This document shows, one piece after another, positions 10,163 through 22,253 of a stretch of DNA of 64,000 bases. The notes beneath the pieces are model-generated. The model worked only from the letters and a program-made list of their open reading frames with translations. It had not been told where the DNA came from and ran no database searches. Where the stretch lies: positions 1,930,395 to 1,994,394 of the forward strand of contig NC_091872.1 of the NCBI RefSeq assembly GCF_019399895.1. Reading direction: 5' to 3'. The position numbers and the translations under genes are program-made. This stretch comes from Cardiocondyla obscurior. Lineage: Eukaryota > Arthropoda > Insecta > Hymenoptera > Formicidae. The number at the start of each line of letters is the position of its first letter. The stretch's first letter is position 1.

Positions 10163-12274
10163 GGCCCGTGACCACAAGGAATGGACATAAACCTTTGAAG
10201 ACGAAAGCAGCCGTAAAAGAAACAGAAATTAGATGTTTCCATTGCCGAGAGCTAGAACATCGGAGATTAGAATGTCCGAAGTTGCAGCGCAACGGGGAAA
10301 TGCGGGATCAGCGGCAGCCGGTCAGCGTAGCGGCCGTCTCGTCGGAGCAGCAGGACTCGGGGGAAGATATCACCGTGATAGCGGTTTCGGAGCAAGAAGC
10401 AAACCTAAGTATAAGCGAGCGAATAATTAGAATAATTAAATGTAATGACAAAGAATGTAACTCAAATGTACTAATAGATACCGGAAGCCCTGTGTCCTTT
10501 ATGCGGGAGGATATATGGCGAGCTAATTTCAAGTCCGTTGAATTGTTAAAGTCGGAGGGGCGGTTTCGAGCAATTAATGGCATGCCCATTGAGATCTGTG
10601 AAAAAATTAAAGTAATCGTTAATTTTGAACAATGGCCTAAAAACGGTTATTGCGGAGAATTTTATATATTAAAGAATAGTGATATTATAAACAATATTCT
10701 AATAAGACGCGACTTTATAAAGAATAATAAATTAACAGTTACTTATATTCCTAGTACGGAAACAAATGTGGAAAAAATGTTATTATGGTCACAATTTAAT
10801 ATTTGTGAGATCGAGTCGGTTACAGAAACATTCTTAGAAGGACATCAAACAGACTTCCGGTCTGAAAATAAAGAGAAGTTGAAAGCGTTATTAATAGAAA
10901 TAGAAAACATAGATATACTAGAAGAAAAAGATAATTATTTTGTCAGAGTCAACTTGAAGGATCAGTCGGTTTACGCGTACACACCGCGAAAGTTTGCTTA
11001 TGCGCAACGAATAGAAATAAGGAAAATAATAGATGACCTTTTAGCGAGAGATATAATAAAAACAAGTTGTTCTCTTTATTGTGCTCGGGTAGTTCCAGTG
11101 CAGAAGAGAAATGGATCCGTTCGCCTCTGTGTAGATCTTCGTCTTCTTAACAACCGAATAGCAAAACAAAAATACCCTTTTCCGTTAGTCGAAGATTGCC
11201 TGTCGACGCTCGAAAACAAAAAGGTGTTTGCAGTATTAGATATGCGCGATGGATTCCATCAAATTCGTGTACACCCCGAAGATACAAAATATTTTTCTTT
11301 TGCGACGCCCGATGGGCAGTATAAATATAAAAGACTTCCTTTTGGTTTTTGCGAAAGCCTGGCGGAATTTCAAAAGCATCTTGTATAAATTCTGCAACTA
11401 TTAATAAGGCAAGATAAAGCTATTGTGTATATAGACGATATAATGATCGCGTCAGGTACCGTGGACGAGAACCTGGAGTCACTTAGAGCCACTTTACTTT
11501 TACTTAAAAAATATAGGCTGGAACTTAATATCAGTAAATGTCAATTTCTTAAAAAAAAAGGTACAATACCTTGGCTATGTGGTCAGTGGCAATGGTATAA
11601 CTTGGAGTCCTCGTCACACGGAAGCAATAGATAGGTTTCTTAAGCCGAAAACGGCCCATGAGGTCCAGAGGTTTCTAGGGTTGGCAAGCTACTTTAGAAA
11701 GTTTATCGAAAACTTTGCAGTTAAGGCCAGACCGCTATATAATTTGCTGAAAAAAAATGTGGAATTTAACTTTGATAAAGGTTGCATAGAATCTTATGAA
11801 ACTTTGAAAAAAGAATTAAAATCTTACCCGGTTTTGAGAATTTATAATCCAAATTTTAAAACTCAGTTGCATACCGATGCAAGCGCCCATGGTTTTGCTG
11901 CTGTTTTATTGCAGAAGCAGGCTAGCGTAGATTGGGCACCAGTGGCATATTTTAGTCAATCAACTAATGAAACAGAGTCAAGATATCATAGTTTTGAACT
12001 TGAAATTCTAGCCATAGTAAGAGCGGTAGAAAGATTTCATATATACCTGCATGGTTTAAACTTTACAATAGTGACTGACTGCAACGCGTTGGTTTATGCA
12101 GTGAATAAGGCCAACCTCAACCCCAGGATAGCTCGATGGACTCTCACACTCCAAAATTATCATTTTAAGGTGACTCATCGTCCGGGCAAACAGATGTCCC
12201 ATGTAGATGCCTTGAGTAAACAGGTGGCTTTGGTAGACTCGCTGCCTTTAGAAACTGAGCTGATATATAGATAG
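10135..12274 (+). pseudogene. Gypsy-A zinc knuckle, protease, RT and RNase H
   Basis: The first piece (10135-11388) carries a CCHC knuckle (CFHCRELEHRRLEC), a protease core (LIDTGSPVSFM) and RT domains 1-3 (LDMRDGFHQI; RLPFGFCESLAEF). TAA at 11386-11388 interrupts it. The same frame then carries the catalytic YIDD at 11428-11439. A homopolymer A-run near 11552-11561 marks a frameshift; the rest of RT and RNase H (LHTDASAHGFAAVLL) follow at 11565-12274. The product would make element cDNA. Confidence 0.92.
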
Positions 12275-13478
12275 CTTCATAATCCCATTATTAAAGATCT
12301 AGCACAAAATCTAGAAGAAAAGGCACACGACAAATTTAAATTAATTGAGGGTTTAATTTATAGAAAAGGGGAGGATAGAGATCGTTTTTATGTCCCAGAG
12401 GGAATTAATTTTAATTATTAATGCCTTAATTAACGCCTTAATTAAAGTTTATCACGATGAAATGGCTCATTGTGGGGCAGACAAAACCATAGAAGGAATT
12501 TATAAGACATATTGGTTTCCCGGATTGCGGAGGAAAGTAAAAAATTATCTAAAAAATTGTATAACATGTTTAGCTGCGAATACCTCACCGCACGCGCGAG
12601 AGGGTGAATTAAATGTAAATAAGGGACCTCGCTTACCGTTCGAGATTGTTCACATGGATCATTTCGGTCCGCTGCCGGAATCAAACGGATGCCGTAACAT
12701 TTTAGTCATAGTGGACGCATTTACGCGGTACACTTGGCTGATGCCAATGCGTTCCACGACGGCGAAAGAGACCATTGAGCAATTGAAGCAATTGTTTAAT
12801 ATTTTCGGCAATCCGAAATTAATTGTAACCGACCGTGGCACTGCGTTCACTGCAAGGGAGTTTGCGAACTTCCTGGATCATTCGCGAATCCAACAACGCC
12901 AGATAGCGGTGGCGTCACCGTGGGCGAACAGGGTTGCGGAACGCGCAAACAGATTTATTAAGTCTTCTTTAACAAAGGCCGCGACGTGCGAAAATAAATG
13001 GTACGAAACATTACCGCAAATTCAATATGTTATTAACAACACAAAAAACTCGTCGATTAATAACACCCCGAGTCGAATGTTGCTAGGATACGATCAACGA
13101 AATCATCCGGATTTCAAAGTCACGGCGCTGATCAATGAATTGGCTGGCATAGATTATCAAATAGAGATAGAGAGGGGTAAGGCGCGAGACTCGTCCGTAG
13201 AGGCCATAGAAAAAATCCGAAACTATAATAAAATATATTACGATACCAAACACAAAAAACCAACATTGTATAGCGCCGGACAAACAGTGTTTGTAAGGGA
13301 CACGCAAAATAGACCAGGGCAGTCTCGTAAACTAAAATCGAATTATAAAGGACCTTATATTATAGCTAAAGTGTTAAATAACAATCGCTATGTTGTAACC
13401 GACGTGCCAGGATTTAATCTTACAGACAAGCCATATAATACCATATTGTCGGCAGACAAATTAAAACCGGCGAAATAA
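12275..13478 (+). pseudogene. Gypsy-A integrase
   Basis: After a TAG at 12272-12274 a linker (12275-12420, with its own stop) leads to an open integrase frame. It has the zinc module (H..H..C..C, including CITCLAAN), the catalytic core with D in HMDHFGP, D in VTDRGTAF and E in RVAERANR, and a basic C-terminal domain ending at 13478. Spacing of the second D to E is about 35 residues, as expected. The integrase part is unbroken from about 12440. Confidence 0.9.
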
Positions 13479-13511
13479 ATGTAAACGAAAAGAAGTAGGC
13501 TAATGGCGAAA

Positions 13512-14385
13512 TGTTAAACGACTACCCTTTTGGTCTAGTTAAATGTAATTTTAAAATTGAAAAAAATTAAGGGTAGAAATAATACGGAAAAGGAGTTTAA
13601 GTTTAAGTTGATTTTGACATATTGTAAAAGTTCACAATTGAATTAGCTCGGCAATAGGCCTGAAATTGGTTTAAGTTTGTATTCTTCAATTTGAGTTAAG
13701 TTATATAATGTAAAGTGGGTCTACATCCGGAGACCGATTCTAATTGTAACGGGAACTTATATAATTTCCGATTCAAATTGTATCGGGTCTTGGATATTCA
13801 TTTTCGATTCTTATTTTAATTATATCAAATATTTAAGTTATTGTCCGATTTTATGGTGTCGGGTATTAGACTTATGTTCCGATTTTGGATTGTATTATAT
13901 ACCTCAAATTTGTATCACTAATGCTGATTGTGTAAAGTACGAGGAGTAAATCTCCGAATTCAGACAATGTAAAGCTAATTTTGTTAATTATAAATTGTGA
14001 AACGAGCTCTGTTGAGTGAAACAAATGTAATGGGCGACGAAATAGCACCTGCGAAACGCGGGCGAGGCAGGCTGGCCGAACTGTAGGCAATTTATGTAAA
14101 AGGTACAGCAATGATGTACGCTCTGCACGCTAACGGTTCAGATGGTCCGCCATAGAACAGGTGGGCTGTGTAGATGGCAGCTTGCTCAAACTCAAGTATA
14201 AGAAGGATCCTAAATGGCGAGCAGGTCGAGGGAAGACGTCGTCTGCAGGGTAGTGGGCAGACGGTCTTGGAGCAGAGAGCGAGTCGTCTAGAAATAAAGG
14301 AAAAGAAAACATTGTAGTAGAAATAAAGAAAGTACAGTTAGACTTAAACTAGTTCTTTTATTCTTCTCCCGATCAGACGACTACA
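13512..14385 (+). repeat. Gypsy-A candidate 3' LTR
   Basis: Starts TGTTAAACGAC and ends GACTACA, where LINE coding sequence resumes at once. Inside, TATAAGA at about 14196 is followed by AATAAA near 14293 and 14322, the expected promoter and poly(A) order. With no 5' LTR to align, the start is a guess. Confidence 0.55.
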
Positions 14386-15112
14386 CCAGTTTGCGGATGA
14401 GATTGCTATATGGTGCAGTCATAACATCTTTGAGAAACGAAAGAAAGAAATCGAAAGGGCAATAGAAGTGATACACAGTGAACTGTGTAAGCTAGGACTA
14501 AATCTTCAACCCAACAAGGCAAATTTAATAGACTTTTGTATTGAAAATACATATAATAGAGTCCAAAGTTTAAAAGTAAGATGCGTTAACGAAGATGTAC
14601 CAATTATAAAAGAAGCAAAGTTTCTGGGTATCATATTTAATTCGAACCTAAGGTTTGGTAGTCAATGTAAAAAGATTAAGGAAAAGGTAAAAAGAATGAA
14701 TGGTCTGCTAAAATATATATGCAAGGTCTCGTGGGGTGCAAAAGTTAACACATCATTAATGATATATAAGAGCATGGTAAGATCCATAATAGATTATGGG
14801 TCAATGATTTTTACGCCAAATAATTGTTGCAATAATGGATTATTATTAGAGAAAGCACAATATGCGGGTATTAGAATAGCTTTAGGATATAGAAATTCCA
14901 CGCTTACAAATGTCATAATTGCGGAAGCCAAAGTAACCACTATAAAAGAGAGAGCAAAAATGTTAACTAAAAATTTTATATTGAAAGTAATGGCGCAAGG
15001 AGATAGTGATTTTTCAAAGAGCTAATAAAGGGAGCAGAAACGGAAATTAAAAAAAATTCAGTTACTCCATGGAGAAAATGCTCAATATTTACAGAAGCAG
15101 TAATGAAATGTA
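14386..15112 (+). pseudogene. I/Jockey-like LINE RT relic, part 3
   Basis: Starts with QFADEIAIWC, the A-D-D catalytic block of LINE RT with the second Asp replaced by Glu. The frame runs through the thumb and C-terminal region (FLGIIFNSNLRFG, SIIDYGSMIF) to 15025. A one-base shift near 15018 lets the reading continue to about 15112, where the foldback element begins. It is plausibly the same LINE as 5060-5630, with about 140 codons lost. Confidence 0.78.
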
Positions 15113-16460
15113 CCAAAACTTCCCCAAAAACAAATTCTACAAAAAAAAGAATTTCTCCCCCCCCCAAAAAAAAACTCAAAACTAAAACTCTCCCAAAAAA
15201 AGACTTCCCCAAAAAAAGATTTTCAAAAAAAAGAATCCCCCAAAAAGACTCCCATAAAAAGACTACAAAAAAAGACCCCCAAAATAGAACATAAAACGTG
15301 TACATTAATATCAAATGTTCTCTATAAAAATAATCAGATCATATAATTGCGCCAAGAACCTGAAGAAAATAGAAAGTTATATTTAAGCTAAACCAAGACT
15401 CCAAAAAAAAAGACCCTCAAAACCAAGACTTCCCACAAAAAAACTGCCCGAAAAACTCCCCAAAAATTATACTTCCCCAAAGTTAAATATAAAATGTGTA
15501 CTTTAATATCAAATACTCTATATAAAATTAATGAAATCAAATAATAGCGCTAAGAACTTGAAGGAGTTAGAAAATTTTAAACATTACAAACCCATGTGGA
15601 ACCGTAAAACGTAGACCTAGGTTTGCCCCGATGATAAAACGTAATTAACATTACAAACCCATGTGGAACCGTACAAACGTAGACCTAGATTCGCCCCGAT
15701 ATGATATAACATGGTAAAATGTAAAGAAAAAAAAAAACTTGGCGCTGCAAAACCAAATCTTTAAAATCGAAAAGGTTTGGTTTCGCAACGCCAAATTTTT
15801 TTTTTTTTTCTTTACATTTTACCATGTTATATCATATCGGGGCGAATCTAGGTCTACGTTTGTACGGTTCCACATGGGTTTGTAATGTTAATTACGTTTT
15901 ATCATTGGGGCGAACCTAGGTCTACGTTTGTACGGTTCCACATGGGTTTGTAATGTTTAAAATTTTCTAACTCCTTCAAGTTCTTAGCGCTATTATTTGA
16001 TTTCATTAATTTTATATAGAGTATTTGATATTAAAGTACACATTTTATATTTAACTTTGGGGAAGTATAATTTTGGGGAGTTTTTGGGACAGTTTTTTTG
16101 TGGAAAGTCTTGGTTTTGAGGGTCTTTTGGAGTCTTGGTTTAGCTTAAATATAACTTTCTATTTTCTTCAGGTTCTTGGCGCAATTATATGATCTGATTA
16201 TTTTTATAGAGAACATTTGATATTAATGTACACGTTTTATGTTCTTTTTGGGTCTTTTTTGTAGTCTTTATGGGAGTCTTTGGGGGATTCTTTTGAAAGT
16301 CTTTTGGGAGAGTTTTAGTTTTAAGTTTTTTTGGGGGAGAAATTCTTTTTTGTAGAATTTGTTTTTGGGGGAGTTTTTGTTTTTGGAGTCTTTTTTGGGG
16401 GGAAATTTTTGTTTGTGGGAGTCTTGGTTTTGGAGGAGTCTTTTTATGGAAGAGTCTCAG
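15113..16460. mobile_element. Foldback element: giant imperfect palindrome
   Basis: Left arm 15113-15762 and right arm 15771-16380 are reverse complements over more than 600 bp. The loop is under 15 bp, at about 15763-15770. Each arm holds a tandem pair of a 65-66-bp unit (left copies 15580-15645 and 15646-15712). Outer parts are C/A-rich on the left and G/T-rich on the right. The right arm seems about 80 bp longer (to 16460) than the left, which is cut at LINE sequence. No protein is encoded. Confidence 0.9.
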
Positions 16461-16699
16461 TTTTGCTTAAAAACTTGGTCAAGGATACTTTTCGCGCGCC
16501 TATATTTGGCGCTTTTTTATACCTTTTTTTTTAAATGTAATTTTGGGAAGATTTCATTCATTTTGTAGTTATAATCAAACAATATAAATGCTAATTTTGG
16601 AGGGTAATCAAGAGACACGTTAGTATTTTGTGTAACGTATACATGCTGCAAAGATGACTGTTATTACGCCATGTCATTTATTCTTAGGTATTGAGATCT
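16461..16699. other. Spacer, no gene seen
   Basis: AT-rich, with a short GCGC-containing stretch at 16493-16515. Nothing recognised. Confidence 0.4.
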
Positions 16700-17024
16700 T
16701 CGGATCTCAACATCAATCCAACAAATCGCTTTCTAAATATGTGGTCCTTTAAAAGTTTGTACATTAAAATATTGATACTTTTATTGAAAATGTTTGACTT
16801 ATAAAATATAGAATGGGCCTCATCCAGTTTAATCATTACGCAAGGTTTTTTATTATGAGCTATTGAGATTCTTATTTTTTAGCAAAATTTTCATAAATGT
16901 TTAAACTAACTATTAAACAGATTTTATTTTATTTTTTTAATTAATTAAATAACTTATTGGTCCATGCATGCAATTTGTTAAATAAATTTATTTTTTATCA
17001 ATTTTTTGGCTTGGAAATAACGGA

Positions 17025-17600
17025 GCATACGGAAAGAAAGGAGGGTGCGGAAAGAACGGAACGTGCGAAGAGAACGGAGCGTGCAAAAAAAACGTAGTGT
17101 GCGGAGAGAACGAAGCGTACGGAAAAAACGGATAACGCGAAGAAAACAAAGAATACGAATAAAATGAATATTGCGGAGAAAAGAGAACGGATAGCGCGGA
17201 AAAAAACGGAGCGTACGAATAGAACGGATAACGCGGAGAAAACAGAGCGTGCGGAGAGAACGGATAGCGCGGAGAAAACAGGGCGTGCGGAAAGAACGGA
17301 TAGCGCGGAGAAAACAGGGCGTGCGGAAAGAACGAATAACGCGGAGAAAACAGGGCGTGCGGAAAGAACGGATAGCGTGAAAAGAACGGATAGCGCAGAG
17401 AAAACAGGGCGTGCGGAGAGAACAGGGCATGCGGAGAGAACGGAGCGTGCAGAAAGAACGGACCGTGCGGAAAGAACGGAGCGTGCAGAAAGATTGGATA
17501 GCACGGAGAAAACAGGGCGTGCGGAGTGAACAGATAGCGTGGAGAAAACAGGGCGTGCCGAGAGATTGAATAGCGCGGAAAAAACGGAGCAAAGAAAGAG
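17025..17600 (+). repeat. Minisatellite, 17-18-bp unit with 36-bp higher order
   Basis: Purine-rich units close to GCGGAGAGAACGGAKMGY repeat about 32 times; in the centre they form 36-bp dimers. All long frames here on either strand are translations of the repeat. Confidence 0.92.
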
Positions 17601-18182
17601 AGCGAAAGGAGCAAAGAAAGTAGAGGATACAAAAAGAGAAAAAGCAGAGAGAGAAAGCTGAGAAGACCAAAGATTTGTCACATCAACTTTATGCGGTCTT
17701 TTATTTTGTGGCCTTTTAATCTGTAACAGAAAACATAACATATATTAGTAAGAGAAGATTTCATAAAAATTATTAGATGAATGTTTATTAAATATTATGA
17801 ATTCAAATAATTACTTTTGTTCAAGATTGAAGCGGTAATTTTAGATTTGTAAAGGGCCTTCACTTTCTGAATTTGCTTTCTGAAACTTTAGCCTTGTCCA
17901 CCCGGGTCTATTGTCATAATGCGTATACTGCAACGCATATGACACACATGTGAAAACCCGTACGTGCCTAATCGCGCTTGGCAACGGGAATATCCCTTCA
18001 GGAAGAACCAAGCTTGAAGGTTCTTCTTTGTCAAAATAACAAAGAAATTGACCATCCTGGTCTGATCGCGCGGCCGATCATGCCAGTTTTCGGCTAGAAC
18101 TCAACAAAAACGCATCGCAGCATCGCGAACATTTGCTTTTTGTTTTAATCCGCCGTAATTCTTTAACCATTAATTGCAAGTA

Positions 18183-18920
18183 TTAAACTCGCCGCAGTTT
18201 GTCTTTGCTGTACACGCATAATAAAGAAATACAGTCTATTAATAATAATCCGCTGAAATGATTATTTCCACCTTTATCGTGCAAACGTGAACAACTTTTG
18301 TTCATTGTACTTTGCAGCCCACTGTTTGCTTTTTGACCTTGGAATGTATTAGATTTTTTTTGCTTTGTCATTTTCTTGTTGCATCTTAAATATAGATTTT
18401 TCCAAATTGATCTTGAACTTTTTTAATCCTGTAAATAAGTCTTTTATAATTGATACTGCAAAATCATTTAAATTCAATTTAAATACACATTTTTCTTCTA
18501 TGTAAAGAAACTCGTCCTTAGATCTTACTCTTAACACTATTACTCGCTGACCCATAACTTTCAACTAGAAGCATCCTCTTATTCACCTGTGTGTGTAGCA
18601 TTAATTGAAATACAGATAAAATAGGTTTATTATCAATAAATGAAAAATAGTTCTTATAGACTATAATAATTAAATTTAATTATTTAAATTTGTATGCATA
18701 TTTACTCTTCAATTTCTCAATTTGACTAAGTGCTTTGTCAATGTATTTCTGTGCTTTATCCATGTAACCTACTTGCATTGAATGCATAACAGTTACTAGA
18801 TCAGAGCAACTCAGATTTGTAGTTTCCAGCTTCTCAATCTTTTTAATCAACTCCCAATTTCCAATTTGCATTTTACACAGTTCTTGAACATTGTCAAACT
18901 CTGAAATACTGTCACTTGCA
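18183..18920 (-). other. Three short minus-strand ORFs, unidentified
   Basis: ORFs lie at 18871-18680 (63 aa), 18564-18349 (71 aa) and 18371-18183 (62 aa). The first extends upstream to about 18920 with an acidic stretch, after a pyrimidine-rich acceptor-like sequence. It has a heptad-like pattern (WELIKKIEKLET ... AQKYIDKALSQIEKL) that suggests a coiled coil. The second has basic and hydrophobic alternation with a lysine-rich end. Composition looks more protein-like than random, but no family was recognised. They could be exons of one gene. Confidence 0.3.
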
Positions 18921-19436
18921 TCTCAATTAAAAGAAATACAAATACGAATAACTGCCACTAAAATACTTATTACCAACTTACTTAATGGGTCATACTTATC
19001 TTAACAAGTAACAGATCACACTTGCCTTAATTAACGGATCACTACGGATCACTAACCTTACACGTCAAACTCACACGTCAATCATCAACAGAGTCGATAA
19101 TATTATCAAACAGTCGATAAATCAATCCGCACCATCTAGTGATACAAAAACGAAAGGGACATTTTTTGAGACGTAAAAATGACGACGGAGAATCTTAAAA
19201 ATTTTACTCTTATAACCAAAATTAATATCGCGATATCTTTATTTATAGACAACGCAGCGAAATAATAAAAGCACTTTTATTATATAAGTCGACCCTAATC
19301 TATACAATAAGCCTATTTAGAAAGCGATTGGTTTAGCCGTTATTGAGATCCGGTAATCTACGGATTTCTTAAAACGTCGTCTCGCGTCATAGAGGCACGG
19401 CAGTGCCTCGCTGCGCCTATACTTGGCGCGAGGCGC

Positions 19437-20200
19437 TACCGTGCTTCTTGATTCGCGCTTTCCATGTTATCAAAAAATAAATCCACTGTTTTAAATCCGG
19501 TTTTAACTATTTTAAATAGTTTATATTTAGCTGACGCAATTAAGTTTGCTATTTTCAAGAAATTGGCCTGGCCTCGCGTGGTGCAATTCTCATCGCTTAA
19601 ACTTGCTGAAACTACATAGTCTCCCTCATGAGGGTACTCGAATCGGGTCTTATTCCTTTTAGAACTTAAAACTAACTTGTTTCTATCTCTTACTAAAGTC
19701 GACTTTTTGTTCTTAAACATAACAAACTATTTATTATTTTCTAAACCCATTCTAGACACATTGTCTGTAATGTTCATAGACTGGAGAATTTCACCCATGG
19801 TTATTATTCAACACTATTCTTCCTTCTTCTTCTACTTGTGCTTTCCCTGTCTCTTCCATTTTCTCTGACGATTCCAAATCTTCGTTCTTCTCTTGACCTT
19901 CCTTTTGTTGTCTAACATGATCCTATCGCCTGCTTTTTCCCATATTTTTGATCACTTTTTTATGGGCTTCTTCCAATATGATTGACTCGCTGAGATGTGA
20001 GGAATTCAGAATTCTTTCACTTTTCCCAGCATTGTTAATGCCTAGATGACTGTTTTTATTTTTCTTAGTAATCCGGTTTCCACTTAGGCATTTTGGCCTC
20101 GTTCTAACGTCTCTTTTGACTTTTTTACCAATGATTCGCACCTCCGCCTGAGGCGGAGACTTTTCCTCCTCTATATTCTCCTCCGTATTAAAAAGGCTCG
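19437..20200 (-). pseudogene. LINE ORF1-like relic
   Basis: Two minus-strand pieces: 20200-19923, a lysine-rich stretch that includes EVRIIGKKVKRDVRTRP, and 19720-19436, with PHEGDYVVSASLSDENCT and VDLFFDNMESANQ. The order of a charged N-terminal part and a fold ending in FFDNMESAN resembles the nucleic-acid-binding ORF1 of APE-type LINEs. Stops separate the pieces. Assignment is tentative. Confidence 0.35.
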
Positions 20201-20312
20201 TTTTCTAGATCAATGATATACTAAACTGCACCTTTTATACTAATATCTGAATTATTATACTTTCAAGCAAAATCGCGCACGTGTGCACATTAACGCCGCC
20301 TATCCGCCTCTC

Positions 20313-21959
20313 CTACGCAGACCAACCTGCTGTGGTTGGTTAGAGTTAGGTTTAGTTAAACAATGCAGACACACACATACATTCTACGCAGACCAACGGT
20401 TTATTAAAAAATTTATGAAACAAATTATAATTTGTAACAATGTTAATAAAATTTACAAATATTTAAAATTACATTTTTTTAACGATTACTCTCAACTTCT
20501 GTGCATATTCCGCATATCCCTAGCGCTCTCATAACAGTATATGTTTATTAAATTCAAATTTAAAATTTCTTTTGTTTTGTATAACTTTATTTTCTTTTAA
20601 ACTGTTTACAATGACAAACTATCATTTAGTGTCAATTTATTTTTTACTTGCCACAATACAGCTGTACGAATTTTTAGCTATAATTTGTAATAGAGAAAAG
20701 TTGTTTGAATTTATATTAAAACATAAAATAATTGAAAATGACATACTGTGTCCAAAGTGCAATTCAAAATTAATAATTAATAAAGAAACTTTTTTATTTC
20801 GATGTTATAAAGTGTTTTATGAAAAAGACAAACACAAGAAGAAAATTAAAATAAATTGTAATTTTAAAGTTAGTGGCAAAATCAATACATGGTTTAGCAA
20901 ATCTAAACTAAATATTGAAACGATATGCAGATTAAGTGCATATTTTATAATGCTAAAACCACCGAGGCATAGTTTTTTATGCACAGAATTAAGACTTTCT
21001 GACCATTCGGTTGTAGATTTATTTTCTTTTGCCGAGAAGTAAGTATCATTAAATTTACTTAATATATTATATTATAATATAATATATTATAATATTAATA
21101 TATAGGTTTGCATTGACTGGACAACCAAAAACTGTTCCGTACTTGGAGGCCCAGATAAAATTGTTGAGATTTGCCAAAATTGGCAAAAGAAAATATAATT
21201 GTGGCCGAATTATACAAGGAAAATGGATCTTCGGCGGATACGAACGAGAAAGCAAAAAAATATTTTTAATACCAGTTCCAGATCGTTCTGAAGCAACATC
21301 AACTAAATTAATCGAAACATGGATTTCGCCTGGAACAACGATAATGTTAGCTTGTTGGAAGTCGTATAACTGTTTAAGCAGTAAAGGTTTCCAACATTTA
21401 ACAGTAAATCATTTCATGAATTTCGTTGATCCAGACACAGGTGAGATATTTAAAGTTAAAGTTGATATATTAAAAATAACAAAAATTAAATATTTTTATT
21501 TTTTAGGAGCTCATACACAACGTATAGAAAGTGTTTGGAGAGAAGTTCGAGCTAATATCCCACGGTACGGAACACGTACTGAACATCTTGTGGGATATTT
21601 AGCTGAATTTCTTTTCAAACGCGTTCATAAATATGAAAATCGTATTTCTGAATTTTTTAAAGCTATATCAGACTTATATCCGCCAGAGACTCAATTAAAT
21701 CCTAATCCAAGTTTATTTGAACTTGGTCCGAGTTCACCTGAACCTGGTCTCAGTACCAGAAATTAAATATAGTTACAAATTCTAATTTGTTTGTTTTGTA
21801 AATTTTTTATTTTGTAAATTGTTTTGTTAATTTTTTGTTTTATAAATTTTTTGTTTTATGAATTTTTAAATAAAACGTTGGTCTGCGTGAAATGTATGTG
21901 TGCCTGCATTGTTTACCTAAACCTAACTCTAACCAACCATAGCAGGTTGGTCTGCGTAG
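20313..21959 (+). mobile_element. Merlin DNA transposon
   Basis: Terminal inverted repeats of at least 84 bp (20313-20403 against 21867-21959) match with only a few substitutions. Each contains two copies of CGCAGACCAAC. Between them lies a three-exon transposase of the IS1016/ISXO2-like (Merlin) family. The outer right flank repeats part of the TIR again (21960-21985), so the outermost ends are approximate and no target duplication could be fixed. Confidence 0.9.
20611..21766 (+). CDS. Merlin (ISXO2-like) transposase, three exons
   Basis: Exons 20611-21038, 21106-21440 and 21507-21766 with GT-AG introns of 67 and 66 bp give an unbroken 340-codon frame. An N-terminal zinc ribbon is visible (CPKCNSKL with later C residues), then the core GKRKYNCGR...GKWIFGGYER, VNHFMNFVDP, HTQRIESVW and PRYGTR typical of Merlin. 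The third acidic position (E in RIESVW) is kept. The first Asp block reads LEAQI and the second reads MLACWKSY where the family has Asp, so two catalytic acids seem lost. The ATG at 20611 is chosen over an upstream non-ATG extension. It is either a recently inactivated transposase or a DNA-binding protein kept without catalysis. Confidence 0.85.
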
Positions 21960-21989
21960 AACGTATATGTGTCCCAGCATTGATCTGTG

Positions 21990-22253
21990 TGAAGTGATGT
22001 GACGGATTTCCTAACCTCAAAATTGCGTTCTTAAAAAATTTTTTTTTTAAAGTAGAAGCGAGCGACACTTTTAACTTACGGATTTGTTGTCAGGAGGTGG
22101 AAATCTGTCTGAGAAAAAAATTTCAGGTCAATCCGTGAGGTCGCTCGTCTCCTTCAGATTTGCTTAATTTATTTAAGAGTAACTCTACTTTTAACCTAAA
22201 ACACATACCTGTCACTTTTTACAAGTCAAATTAAAAATACTTTGCGTTGATTT
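21990..22253. other. Spacer, possible C-terminus of a minus-strand ORF at right end
   Basis: No gene recognised. A short minus-strand frame ends at 22212 and is continuous in phase with a frame at 36038-36196 on the far side of Gypsy-B. Gypsy-B may therefore have landed in an ORF. Confidence 0.3.

Larger units (their letters stand above)
9017..14385 (+). mobile_element. Gypsy-A: Ty3/Gypsy element lacking a 5' LTR
   Basis: Gag, protease, RT, RNase H and integrase are present in Gypsy order, followed by a candidate 3' LTR that ends where LINE coding sequence resumes. No 5' LTR was found. Several frameshifts and stops show that it is dead. No env follows the integrase. Confidence 0.9.
16700..19352. 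mobile_element. Candidate TIR-bounded DNA transposon, 2.65 kb
   Basis: The left end 16700-16738 and the right end 19313-19352 are inverted repeats sharing GGATCTCAA at the tip and AATCGCTTTCTAAATA at the inner end, with a gapped middle. No transposase motif was recognised. It may be a non-autonomous element carrying a minisatellite and short ORFs. Target duplications are not clear. Confidence 0.5.

Noticed and set aside
15103..16568. Lys/Pro-rich and Phe/Gly-rich ORFs in the foldback arms
   Set aside because: Products of A/C-rich and G/T-rich homopolymer-like sequence, mirrored between the arms.
16978..17741. ORFs of 214-247 aa on the minus strand and 121 aa on the plus strand
   Set aside because: Translations of a 17-18/36-bp minisatellite in different frames; repeats such as ERTDSAEKTGRA follow the DNA period.
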